The notes beneath the pieces were generated by a model, which ran no database searches, was not told where the DNA came from, and was given only the letters and a program-made list of their open reading frames with translations. 64,000 nt of DNA from Deuterostichococcus epilithicus (lineage: Eukaryota; Chlorophyta; Trebouxiophyceae; Prasiolales; Stichococcaceae): positions 1,352,501 through 1,416,500 of the forward strand of contig JAVTLE010000005.1 in the NCBI GenBank assembly GCA_033439295.1, in the 5' to 3' direction. Both the position numbers and the translations under genes were made by a program. Positions 54,801 through 64,000 of this stretch are shown piece after piece (positions within the stretch are counted from its first letter, which is position 1; the number at the start of each line of letters is the position of its first letter).

Positions 54801-57289
54801 TCTGTGTCTTGCAGTGTCTTCGGTCCGATCGTCTACTTGCTCGCCAGCCTAGCCTGCATGTCGTCCGCCTCAGGCTTCAAAGACCAGCAGCAGAGGTATT
54901 TGTGCCGCTTCTGCTGCCAGCCGCCTGTGCGGGCCGGTGATCGCCGCAAACCGGCACTCGACGATGCCACCTGATTGTGCCGCCTGTCTTCCTGCCGCAG
55001 GACGGTGATACGGCGGCGGGGACAGGGCCTGCTGGAGGATGTCGTGCGAGACATGTTCATGCCCATGGTCGTCACGCCCTGGTGCACCCTGGACGTTGCC
55101 TCTGGTGCGCTGCGCTTTTCGCTCTGACATCAGCGTTTATGGGTTTTGAGAGCGTGGTGGATGCACGTTGCTGCCGTTCTATGCAGCAGCCAGCTGTGAG
55201 ACTTGGCACCGATTGGTTGCAGCCCAGGAGCGAACTCGCAAGGCGCGGCCCCGCCAGCTGCAGGCTCCGCCAACAGTGGCCGCCTCAACAGAGCAAAGCA
55301 AGAAGGGAGATTGAGGAGAGTGTTGCCGTGCGTGCAGGCAACCTGGGCGTCTCGATGGACCCCAGTCAGGAGGCGACCTTCGTAGCGGAGGTGTATGCCA
55401 CGGAGCTTGGGCATATCTCGGCGCCAGACGACAAGCGGCTGGGCTTTGCGGAGCAGATGGTGAAGGGCCTGTTCTGGGACTGGGCCCAGAAGAGCGGGCA
55501 CGCGACCTCCGACAGCCGCCCGGCGCTGGACCCCCACAGGTCGGCTTGCCTGTCACGACGCGGTTGACAACAGTTGTCTCGGGTTGTTTCGGGGGAACCA
55601 CCTGCTGCGTACACGAGTGTACTAGGACGTTCCGAGTTGGTGCGATCTGACACGCGGCAACCGCGCTGGCGCTGCACACACGGGCGGGCGGCACGGCGGC
55701 AGAGAAGGGGCGGCCCTGCATTGCGGACACCCTTTGCACAGCACCTGCCATCATGCGCGCTGCAGGCAGCATGGCGCCGGGCGTGCCGCTTTCGAGTTCT
55801 GGAAGGGCCGGCCGCAGCCGCTGGTGGCGTCCACAACCGCCGCTGGGAAGCCCTGGCGGCGCCTGGCCGGCGGCTTCGACGGCAGCGAGGAGCCCGGCGA
55901 GACGGTGCCCGCCTGGGTGGCGGAGATCGTCGTGCGCGGCCGGCTGCCGGCCAGGCCCGAGGACAAATGCGCGTTCGTGCTGCAGCCCGCCCCGGTGCGC
56001 GCACGCTGCTGCTTGCCGGTGCTGTCTGCGCGGCGAAGTGGATCGGCTCAGCGGGTGGTGGTCTGCTGGCGGCCGCCCTCGCCTGCTCGGAAGTGTACAG
56101 GCGGTGCACTCTTCTGCGGGCCGCTCGTGGTTTTGCGGGGCGGAAGCTGGGTGAGGGGGGACAGCTGGCCAATGAGCGCAGAACAGTCACTTCGCACCGC
56201 ATCGGCCACACCGCTGGCATGGAGGCCCCTTCCACGTCTCTTGCACGTCTCGTTGCTGACTTCCACGTCTCGTTGCCGCAGGGCTCGGGACTGCCGGCAC
56301 TGGCGCAGGCGCGGCTCAATGCGCCCGCTATCATGCGCGTCGCCAAGGTCGCGCCCTACACCCTGGTGCGCCTTCCCTCCTTCTGAAGGGACTTGCTTTC
56401 CTCCCCTCCAAGTAAAACCATCCAAGGCCCGGCGGCAGCTGGCCGGATGCACCTGCTGGCGCCGACTCAAACTTCCAGGGCTGCGCACAGCAGCCTCCCC
56501 CCACCCCCCACCACCCTGGTTGCGGTGTGTTCCTGTCAAGAAGCGTGCCGCCCAATGCATTGCAGCTGCTGGACGACACGATTCAAAGTATTACAAATTA
56601 TGCCTGGCCTGTTCCTGCTTGTGACGCCACATCCTGGAGACGAAGCTGGAATTGACAGGTGTGGCGCTGTTCGACACACGCCAGCTGCGCCGCCGTTCGT
56701 GTTGCCAATGCTTTGGAGCAACGAGTCCGTGCGCTGCGGACCCAAGCTGGAGGGGCAGGGCACGGTGCTGTTGCAGTTGCTGTCCGATGCAGATTACACC
56801 AGTTGACCATGCCGCGCCATTCGAATTATACCATGCCCCCGCCACGCAACGCAGACGAAGCTGGAGGGGGAGGGCGTGGTGCTGGACCCGGCCGTGCCAG
56901 TGTACCTGGACGAGCAGCAGCAGCGACGGGATGCGCCAGTGGAGCCCGGCGCCCGCGCCCTGGAGCTCACCTGCCTCGGCAAGGCACGCTTCTTGCAACT
57001 GTGCAGCAGATCGATGGAGCCAGATGCGCAGCCAAGCCCTTGAGCCAAATGCTCCTCCTTGACGCCATGCTGCCCAGCTTGCCCGCTTCGAAGACAGGGC
57101 TGTGTCTGAGGTATCCATCAGCATTGATGACGCTCGGCCCACGATGTGCAGGCGGTGCCGTGCGACCTGTCGCTGGCGGCGATGAAGAAGTTCATCTGGC
57201 GGCGCAGCGACGACATCGTCATCGAGTACCGCATCATGGACCCCGCACACCCAGCGCCGCTGCCCGTCATCGAGCAACCGTCCCCATGA
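51823..57289 (+). CDS. WDR48: WDR48/UAF1 homologue (WD40 activator of ubiquitin-specific proteases)
   Basis: WD40 scaffold that activates USP1/USP12/USP46-type deubiquitinases. Exon 1 (51823-51924, MYGSLASSGPSSRSARPKKE) matches the basic N terminus of plant WDR48. Exon 2 (52029-52111) has LTSLALAEGGSSIFTSSRDF then TVKR. Exon 3 (52288-52441) has TFEAHTDWVNDVAVLNAETL. Then come EHTDHVTVLAAAPAAGLLAS; LKESVYSLAVSSDGGVVASG, DPRTDRKLMKLRGHTANIR; TMCVSGSSDHTLRVWDLGQQ; and SLAMDAGFATVTSGGRDGCI. An exon from about 53823 carries VRRLALAPDGRLWSASET followed by a roughly 200-residue low-complexity insert. Next come QDQRHIVTRDADGNVALWDV, DMFMPMVVTPWCTLDVASG, GNLGVSMDPSQEATFVAEVY, and AEIVVRGRLPARPEDKCAFV. 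The C-terminal ubiquitin-like domain has MKKFIWRRSDDIVIEYRIMD and ends at TGA 57287-57289. Exons just before the C-terminal domain (56.4-57.0 kb) are ambiguous. Confidence 0.93.
54373..54393 (+). repeat. (AGC)7 microsatellite coding a Ser run in WDR48
   Basis: Seven AGC codons in a row inside the WDR48 low-complexity insert. Confidence 0.9.
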
Positions 57290-57850
57290 GCCCCTCCATG
57301 AGTAGGCCGGGTGCCACTCCCTTCTGTGGCAGTCGGGCTGCGCATGGCTGCCAGTGGGACCCTGTTTAGCAAATAGCCCGCTGCAGTCGAAAGATTTTGC
57401 CGATGCTGACTAACTCACGCGTCGGTCGGTTTGACGGGCCTAGCAGGAATCTTCGCTGTACTCGTCTTCGCTAGGAAGCGAACGTAATTGCTGTCTTAGT
57501 GCCAGTACTCTGCGCGGCTGTGCCCGCCAGCGGTCGTACCTACCCATCATTGTTTGCGTGTCATTCCAGAACGGATTGCAAATCGTTTGCAACGGTCCTC
57601 TTGTCGGTTTGTCAGACGCATCACCAGAGCTTGTAACATGGTGTCACAACGTGATGTCCGACTTAAAACCAAAACATGTCATCAACAGCAGTTAACCTAG
57701 CGTGCGGCACATGCTGCATGCACCAGCGACAAAGAATTCGCCCGCTGAGATTATCAACCGCTGCTTCGAGCTGAACTGAGGTGGGTAAGCAGAACAGGAA
57801 ACTGCCCTTGATAAGTCGCAGCATTGATTGTGTTGGCGTCCTTTGAGGCT
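57290..57850. other. Convergent intergenic region
   Basis: About 560 bases between WDR48 and phosphatase stop codons. The plus-strand TGTAA at 57632-57636 may be the WDR48 poly(A) signal. No exon seen. Confidence 0.4.
57632..57636 (+). terminator. TGTAA, candidate poly(A) signal of WDR48
   Basis: Pentamer about 340 bases past the WDR48 stop. Confidence 0.35.
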
Positions 57851-59768
57851 TCAATTGTGGGCCTCGATGAATGACCGTACGAAGGCCCGCTGCTCATCCG
57901 TCTCTGGAGACAGATCCCCTGCGCACAGCAGCTACAGCATTAGGCGAGGTCGCGATGTCTCCAGTCACATCTTAAGTTGAGTTGACGATGCACGGTGAAC
58001 CTTCCCCGATCGTGCAGGCAATGACATGTGCACTACCGCTTTGTGTCCCACCCAATTGCATGTCTGCAAGTTCACAGAGGGCGCAAAGCATGCAATCCTG
58101 GTCTATACGTGCAGGCGCAGGCATCGCCACTCGCGAGTACTCACGCGTAGGGACGAACTTACGCTCGGGATCCTTCCGAGTCGAGTACGCGCGCTGCACG
58201 CGCTCCAGGGCCTCCTCAGCTGCCAGGCCGTACATGCGCGCCAGCAGCGTGGCACCCACGGTGCCAGCGCGCCCGCGCCCGCCCCAGCAATGCAGGTACA
58301 CCACCTCGCCACCCCGCAGCCGCGCCTCCAGATCCCCCAGCAGCGCCTCCAGCCTGTCATGTTTCCAATTGGAATCGGGGTCTGGGAGTAGGGTTTGGGA
58401 GTAGGGTGTGGGTGTGGGGGTTGGGTGCGCCCCTGCTCAGGGTTCAAGGATGTTCTAATTTGTACCTGTTGAACTGGTGCATGACGGCCGTCCGTAGGCG
58501 ACCACACCTTACGGTGCGTATGAGAGGGCAAGTCACAGAGCCGATGTGGTTGCCTGTAGACGATGAGGCCCCCGGCGCCTGGCTGCCTTGCAGACCAGTC
58601 CTGTCGTGTGCAGGTGTCATCTCCGCACGAGTTGTCTGTGCACAGTGGCGCGCCTGGCAGGATCGGGGATGTCGAGGTCGGTGATGGGCTCGTGCACAAA
58701 CTGCAGCGGCGGCCTGGCGGCTGCCGCCTCCGACCGCTCCTGCTGCGCCGCCGTGGGGTTTTTCCTTGCGGGCAGGAATTTGTCCAGGTACGAATTCCGG
58801 AGCCCCATGATCTCCTCCTGCGAGGTTCAAGCCCCAAGTAATTACATCATGGTGTCTGGAGCAGGCCATGCCTGGACCGTTGCAACCAGCACTGCCATGA
58901 ACAGGTTAGGCCAGTATTGAGTGCAGGTCCACTGATGCTGAAAGTGCGGGCATCAGGAAGTCCCGCTTTGCAGCGACCGTCAGTCGCGCTCATCGACTAT
59001 ATCGGAGTTCAGCAACTCACGACTGGGATGGGCCCCTCGCGAGACTTGGCCATGAGCGCCGCCGTAGTGGAGTATGGCAGGAATCCATTCACGCCGCCAA
59101 GCGACATCTCGGCTTGCGGCGGCAGCTCCGCCTGTATCAAAGTCAAGGAGTTCAGTCCTCAAGCGCTCCTTCCCACCAGGCGCGAGCCTGTCGACCGACA
59201 TGACCGATTTGAGTAGCGACGAGCGTCATCGGCCCATGGCTGCTCTATTAGCATGAAAGCTGCGATGCTGCTGAACTCGCAGCTCAGCTGCTGGACAGCA
59301 TCAGCAGGCAGCATGCACCTGCAAGCAGACGAAGGTGGTAACGCCCGCGTCCAGGATTTCCCGGAGGTTCTGCATGCCCTGCTCTCGGAGCCTGCAGGAC
59401 GGGAATGGCGAGCAGAGCTGTTGGCACGCCGCCAGAGTGACTCAGCGTGACGGGACAGGGGGCCTCCTGAAACAACCGGGATGCAGGGATGTACTGCTGC
59501 TGCTGTGGCGTGCTGCATATGGCTCACTTGGAGCGACTGGGCTCGACGAAGGGGTACCGCCCAAGCATGAGGCGGCCGCGCAGCAGCCAATTTGCATACC
59601 ACGAAAAGGTATGGGCCACCGCGTAATTGTCTGCGTAGTGATGGAAAACTTTCAAACGGTGCGCCTGACCGATGCTCTGTGCCTTGCTCCGAAGAACCGT
59701 CGTGCATGTGCGAATGCCAGTCGCGCTCGCGTACCGTCCAGCGGCAGAAGTTGGGGCAGATCGGACAT
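57851..59768 (-). CDS. Plant-type protein tyrosine/dual-specificity phosphatase-like protein
   Basis: Start ATG 59768 encodes an 11-residue first exon (MSDLPQLLPLD). It joins in phase to NYAVAHTFSWYANWLLRGRL then MLGRYPFVEPSRS, the W-x-G-R-x-x-x-G-x-x-P substrate-entry segment of this family. Next exons give EQGMQNLREILDAGVTTFVC then LQAELPPQ, then SLGGVNGFLPYSTTAALMAK, NSYLDKFLPARKNP and FVHEPITDLDIPDPA. The catalytic exon (about 58350-58190) has VVYLHCWGGRGRAGT, a complete H-C-x5-R phosphatase loop, followed by RVQRAYSTRKDPE. The last exon (about 57910-57851) ends LSPETDEQRAFVRSFIEAHN, TGA 57853-57851. The SPET/S ending is common to the family. The intron after IPDPA appears to use a GC donor (58653-58652). 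Catalytic Cys and Arg are present, so it is probably active. The substrate is unknown. Confidence 0.87.
58375..58428 (+). repeat. G-rich tract in a phosphatase intron
   Basis: Irregular runs of GGG spaced by 3-6 bases (GGGAGTAGGGTTTGGGAG and onwards). The plus strand could form a G-quadruplex. It lies just beside the acceptor of the catalytic exon. Confidence 0.6.
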
Positions 59769-60392
59769 GTGCGCCTCCCCCGCCGCAGCTTGCCTCGCAT
59801 GATACCTGCAATTTCGTGACAAGCCTCTGTGCCGTTGTCGCCTGATGCCCGCTGGTAGCACACTCGCCCTCGAGTAAGGGCATGCATGTTGTTGCAATGG
59901 GCCTGTGTGTGGTAGTGTAGCGGCTGCGCGACTGCACCGCGCCGTCAAGGTCAGCCCACAGCCACTGTGTGCCGTTTGAAGCATCATGCTGCGATCTGTG
60001 CAACTTTTGGTTACAAACCTGCAAACTGCCAATTGATGCAAAGGGGTCCAAGCATGACGCCGTTTCGAGAGATCCATTAAAAGGGGATACTAAGTGCCCA
60101 ATCGAAATTTGCACGTGACCTGTTCATGACTTGGCACGCCGTGACGCTGCATCGTCACGCAGCGGTAGTTACACGACTTGGCCACAAGTCCTGCATGTCT
60201 TTCTGCATCTATCTGTCAAAATCGACTGTGCAATATCATCCTGGCGCACAAGCAGCGCTATCTGTATTACGACGTTTGAAGCAACCGCGGCGGTGGCCCC
60301 AGCTGCGCCGGTCGAATCGACGCTGAGACGCAGCACATGTGCAAGCAGCAGAGGGCTTCTTCCTCTGGAAAAGCTCTATCTTGCACACTGAC
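59769..60392. other. Divergent promoter region between phosphatase and MFS genes
   Basis: About 620 bases between outward-facing starts with no supported exon. Confidence 0.4.
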
Positions 60393-63300
60393 ATGGGCGC
60401 AATGGCGTCAAGGTGAGTGGTGCAGGTGGTTGCATGGGCCATCGGCTCTATCTGCCTGCTGTGACAGAGCGTGCCATCCCAGCATCAGCTGAGTCCTTTG
60501 GTTCCGATTTGCAGTGTGCGCTGTTGGCTACACCCAGTTCACGTGAGCTTTATTCAGGCCCCCATTTCCTCCCGCATAGCAGACATGCAAGTCATGGTAT
60601 AGCCTGATGAAACATCGCCAATTATACGATACAGCAACTTCTGTCATTGTACGCATTAGGATACTGACGACATGAGGGCTGATGAGATATACCGCATCTA
60701 CAGGCAGGGCATGCAGATGACGCTGCCGTTCACCATTGCTGTGTACATGGTGCGCGGCTTTGAGGGCGGCATCAGCGAGGAGCGCGTGAGCCGGCTGACG
60801 GGTCTGCTGGCGGCGGTTTATAGCTCGTCGCAGTTCTTCACGGCGCTCGCCTGGGGCTACTTATCGGACCGCATCGGCCGCCGCCCGGTCGTCGTCATTG
60901 GCAATGTGGTGAGTGCATCCTGGAGTGTAGTCAAGATGCAAGGAGGCCGTATTTCCGGCTGTAATCCCGGAGCTTGAGAGCTCGAACACACTCTTTTGTG
61001 CGTCATGCAGGTGTGCACGGCAGCGATTGTGGGCTTTGGTGCAGCGCCAGACTATGGAATGGCCATGTTCGCACGATTCTGCGGCGGCTTCTTCAATGGC
61101 ATCACAGGGTGAATGCTATTCTGCCTGTGCGATCCGAGAGTGCCCGAAAGACCGGAGGCATTGACAGTTTTCATGGGATGCCCCATTGCATTGCTCGAGA
61201 CATGTGCATCAACCTTTCTTCTGCGAGTCATGTGCATCAATCCATCTCGTGCAGGGCGTTGAAAACGATTATTGGGGAGTCCTTTGATGGCGATGGGCAG
61301 GCACGGGCTTTGAGCGCCCTCAGCTGCGCCTGGGGCCTAGGTGAGCGCACGAAGTGGCGGAACATGCACAGGCTGATCTGATTGTCCATCAGATCTGCCG
61401 CAAACCCCCTCAGCACTACCTTCCATGACAGGTTTCTATGCGGCTCTAGCACAAGTTTGAGGCCTGTGGAAGAGACGAACAGAGGGTTAAGTCTCTGTGC
61501 CGGACGCAGGCACCGTGGTCGGGTCGCTGATGGGCGGGTCGCTGGCACACCCCTGCACCCAGTTCGGCAGCGGCTTCCCGCTGTGCCAGCCGGGGGAGCT
61601 GCTGCAGCGCAGCCCGTACCTGCTGCCGTGCGCCACGGTCGGCTTGCTGTCCTGCTTCGCTTCCGTTATCAGGTCAGGCCCGGCTCCTGTCCTGCCGTCA
61701 CAATGACTTGTGGCGAGGTGGGCAACGATGTCTCGCCAGATTCGGGCACAGCTGCATAAACTATGCAATGCGAGACCAGACTGGTACACGCTGACCACTG
61801 ACGCCTGCTCCTTGCATGGCTGCAGCCTTACAGTCTTGAATGAGACGCTGCCAAAGGCGAGTTTCCGGAGGTCCCCATCTGAGCGGCCGAGCTGCTCGGC
61901 CGAATATTTGCCGCGTGCCTCTAGCTAGTGCTGCTGTTCATTGCTTCTGCCTCAGCAACGCTACCCCACCTCATTTCATGGCAGACGGCACTAAAGCTGC
62001 CTGTGCTTTCCTGCGGGCAGGCAGGGCAAGCAAAGTACAGCAAGCTGACAGGGGACGAGGAGGACGGCGGTCAGTGCGCTGGCAAGGGCCACCCGCATAT
62101 TGCCATCCACGTGCAGGAGCCAGCAGGTGTGCGGCTTGCGCCCGCGGGCTTGGCAATGTGCTTCTCTGCTGTGTGGACGGGTGTGCACACTTCAGTTCGT
62201 GTTTGCACCCACTTGGCGCATCTCTACACATGTTAAACATTGCCCACCTTCATGACGGAGAACTGACATGTGCATGCAGACACAGAATTGGTGCCGGTCA
62301 GCTGGACACACAAGCGGGAAGAGCGGTCCGATGCCAGCTGCAGCAGCGACGACTCTGGTGAGGGCGGCAGCGATGGCCACAGCAGCGTGCTTGCCAGCAA
62401 CGGCGGGCAGCACGGCACAATCATGGCGAAGTTGCACGGCAGCATGCCTCGCGCAGCCTCCCAGGAGAGCCTGCTGACGTACGCCGTGGACGCTGCCGCG
62501 CCACGAGGCGGCAGCGATGGGCAGTGCACCCCCGCAGAGCAGCCTGACAGCGGGGACCTCCAGCCTCACAGCCGTGAGTCCGCTTTGGCAGCGGAGGCTT
62601 CCAGCGGCGGGCAGCCACCATCGTTGCCGCTTCCGCAGCAGCAGCAGCAGCCGCAGCAGCATCAGGCGACAGACGAGGACCTCCAGCGGCACTTCCTCTG
62701 GCGGCCGCCCGCCGATGTGCCCTCATCGCTGGCAAAACCAGCAGCGCTGGCAGGACCAGCAGCGGCACCTGCAGCGGCAGGGAAGCACATTGCAGAGATC
62801 GAGCAGACAGACGAGGAGCGCGGTGGCAAGCAGCAGCAGCCGTGGTACCGCTGCCGGCAGGTGCAGCTAACGGTGCTTGGCTATGGCAGCATCGCGCTGC
62901 TGAGCACTTTCACGAACGAGGTGTGCTTCGCCATCCAGCGAGAAGCTGGACGGGAAGAAGCTGTGCTGCAGGCTGTAGCCAGCAGCCTGTATGTGATCTT
63001 TGCATTCAAACGCCCTTGGCGAGCAGACCCCCTCGGCTTATGGGCGCTGCAGGCGCATTTGCCTGGTTCAGCGATGCACCTGGAAGTTCTTTGCATCTGC
63101 TGGTGTTGACGGGCCATTTCTCAGTTGCGCATACCCTCCTCGGCTGACCCTCCGTCCTGCGCCACGCAGCTCATCCCGCTGTTCGCCTCTGCGCCCCGCG
63201 ACCGCGGCGGCCTGGCGCTCGTGCCCTCTCAGCTGGCGGGCCCGCTGGCCTTCTCCGGCGCGGTGTTCCTCCTGTATGCTGCCTTTGGCTACCCGCGATT

Positions 63301-63966
63301 CCAGCGTGCGGTCGGCACGCTGGCCTCCTGCCTGTGGGGGTTGGCGCTCAGCGCGCCAGCGACGCTGGCAGTGCCGCTGGCGTCGCTGCCTGGGCCTGAC
63401 TCATATGCGGCGGGGCAGGCGGTGTTCTACTTGTCACTGGCGGCGCGGCAGGCCGCCAGCATGAACGCCTTCACCAGCTCCAGTGCGTTTTCACCGATCC
63501 TGAGATCGTGCTATCGACCCTCAAGTAGATCGATCCTGCCCCTGATCCTGCTCACGATTGATTGTCGCTTTCCAGCACAATCAGACCCTGCAGACCATCG
63601 CTCTGGCTTGCATGGGTGTGCCTGCGCGAGCAGGGCAATGAGAACCTCGAGAGAGGTCGACCATGCCTCCCGAGCTGTGGACGCCATGAAGCTGAAGCTG
63701 TATGATATGTGGTGCCTGCAGTTGTGCTGGTCAACAAGGCGGCGCCGGCAGGGCAGCTGGGCGCGGTCAATGGCGCTGGGCAGATGCTGGCATCAGCAGT
63801 GCGAGGCGCGGGGCCAGCGCTGTGTGGCGTGCTGTGGGCGGCGTCCCTGGGCATGCGGACCTCCGGGCACCAGTTCCTCCCCTTTGCCCTGGTCAGCATC
63901 GGGTTCATATGCATATTCCTGTGGTACCACCTGCAGCGCGCCACGGTTGAGCGGTTGACCAGATAG
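60393..63966 (+). CDS. Major facilitator superfamily transporter (ZIFL-like) with long cytosolic loop
   Basis: Membrane transporter related to plant ZINC INDUCED FACILITATOR-like proteins. Exon 1 (60393-60412) encodes MGAMAS and has a consensus GTGAGT donor. It joins in phase to RQGMQMTLPFTIAVYMVRGF; a start at 60672 inside the next open frame is the alternative. The MFS signature loop follows: WGYLSDRIGRRPVVVIGNV. Further helices are VCTAAIVGFGAAPDYGMAMF, ALKTIIGESFDGDGQARALS and VVGSLMGGSLAHPC. After helix six lies a roughly 220-residue hydrophilic loop rich in Ser, Gln, Asp and Ala (62.0-62.85 kb) with a CAG run at about 62635-62670. The second half has QVQLTVLGYGSIALLSTFTN, a LIPLFASAPRDRGGLALVPS exon, VFYLSLAARQAASMNAF and VVLVNKAAPAGQLGAVNGAG, ending at TAG 63964-63966. 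The large loop is unusual. The substrate (metal chelate, auxin or other) cannot be told. Confidence 0.85.
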
Positions 63967-64000
63967 AGTGCCACACATTGTGGCAGGTAGCAGCGGGGTG

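Overview
This window looks like draft nuclear DNA from a eukaryotic green alga (Chlorophyta, probably a coccoid trebouxiophyte or close relative). Genes are split by many short introns (about 80-350 bp, GT-AG with frequent GTGCGT/GTGAGT donors). The sequence is GC-rich, and several products are closest to plant or green-lineage families: SnRK1 alpha, DCD-kelch, plant-type WDR48, LIP2 and a ZIFL-like MFS. TGTAA, the usual green-algal polyadenylation signal, lies behind some genes. I see no operons, CRISPR arrays, rRNA or convincing tRNA genes, and no viral or LTR-type element. Genus and species cannot be fixed from the sequence.

Layout, left to right: proteasome alpha-2 (-, cut by the left edge); IQUB-like ciliary protein (+); SnRK1/AMPK alpha kinase (-); DCD/coiled-coil/kelch protein (-, about 6.5 kb); lipoyl(octanoyl)transferase LIP2 (+); ribosomal protein uL2/RPL8 (-); SNARE YKT6 (-); SNF5-domain protein (+); MLH3 (+); clamp-loader subunit RFC5 (+); NAD(P)-binding Rossmann protein (+); RING-H2 E3 (-); mitochondrial carrier (+); F-box/LRR protein (-, with a 2-base assembly gap); a large unnamed coiled-coil/basic protein (-); UbiA prenyltransferase (+); WDR48/UAF1 (+); plant-type tyrosine phosphatase (-); MFS transporter (+).

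Most genes are housekeeping or signalling functions that simply sit next to each other. Several pairs are divergent with a short shared upstream region (PSMA2/IQUB, DCD-kelch/LIP2, RING/carrier, coiled-coil/UbiA, phosphatase/MFS). MLH3, RFC5 and WDR48 all serve DNA replication, repair or meiosis, but their spacing does not suggest a cluster.

I reconstructed gene models by joining exons whose translations continue a family alignment and whose splice phases agree. Exon edges quoted to the base were checked for phase; others are approximate. I did not find a clearly new biological system. The most informative items are a ciliary IQUB gene plus an intact MLH3, both hinting at a hidden flagellate or sexual stage; two GC-AG introns; a DECD Walker B in RFC5; a palindrome-rich element inside an F-box intron; and the unnamed coiled-coil gene.
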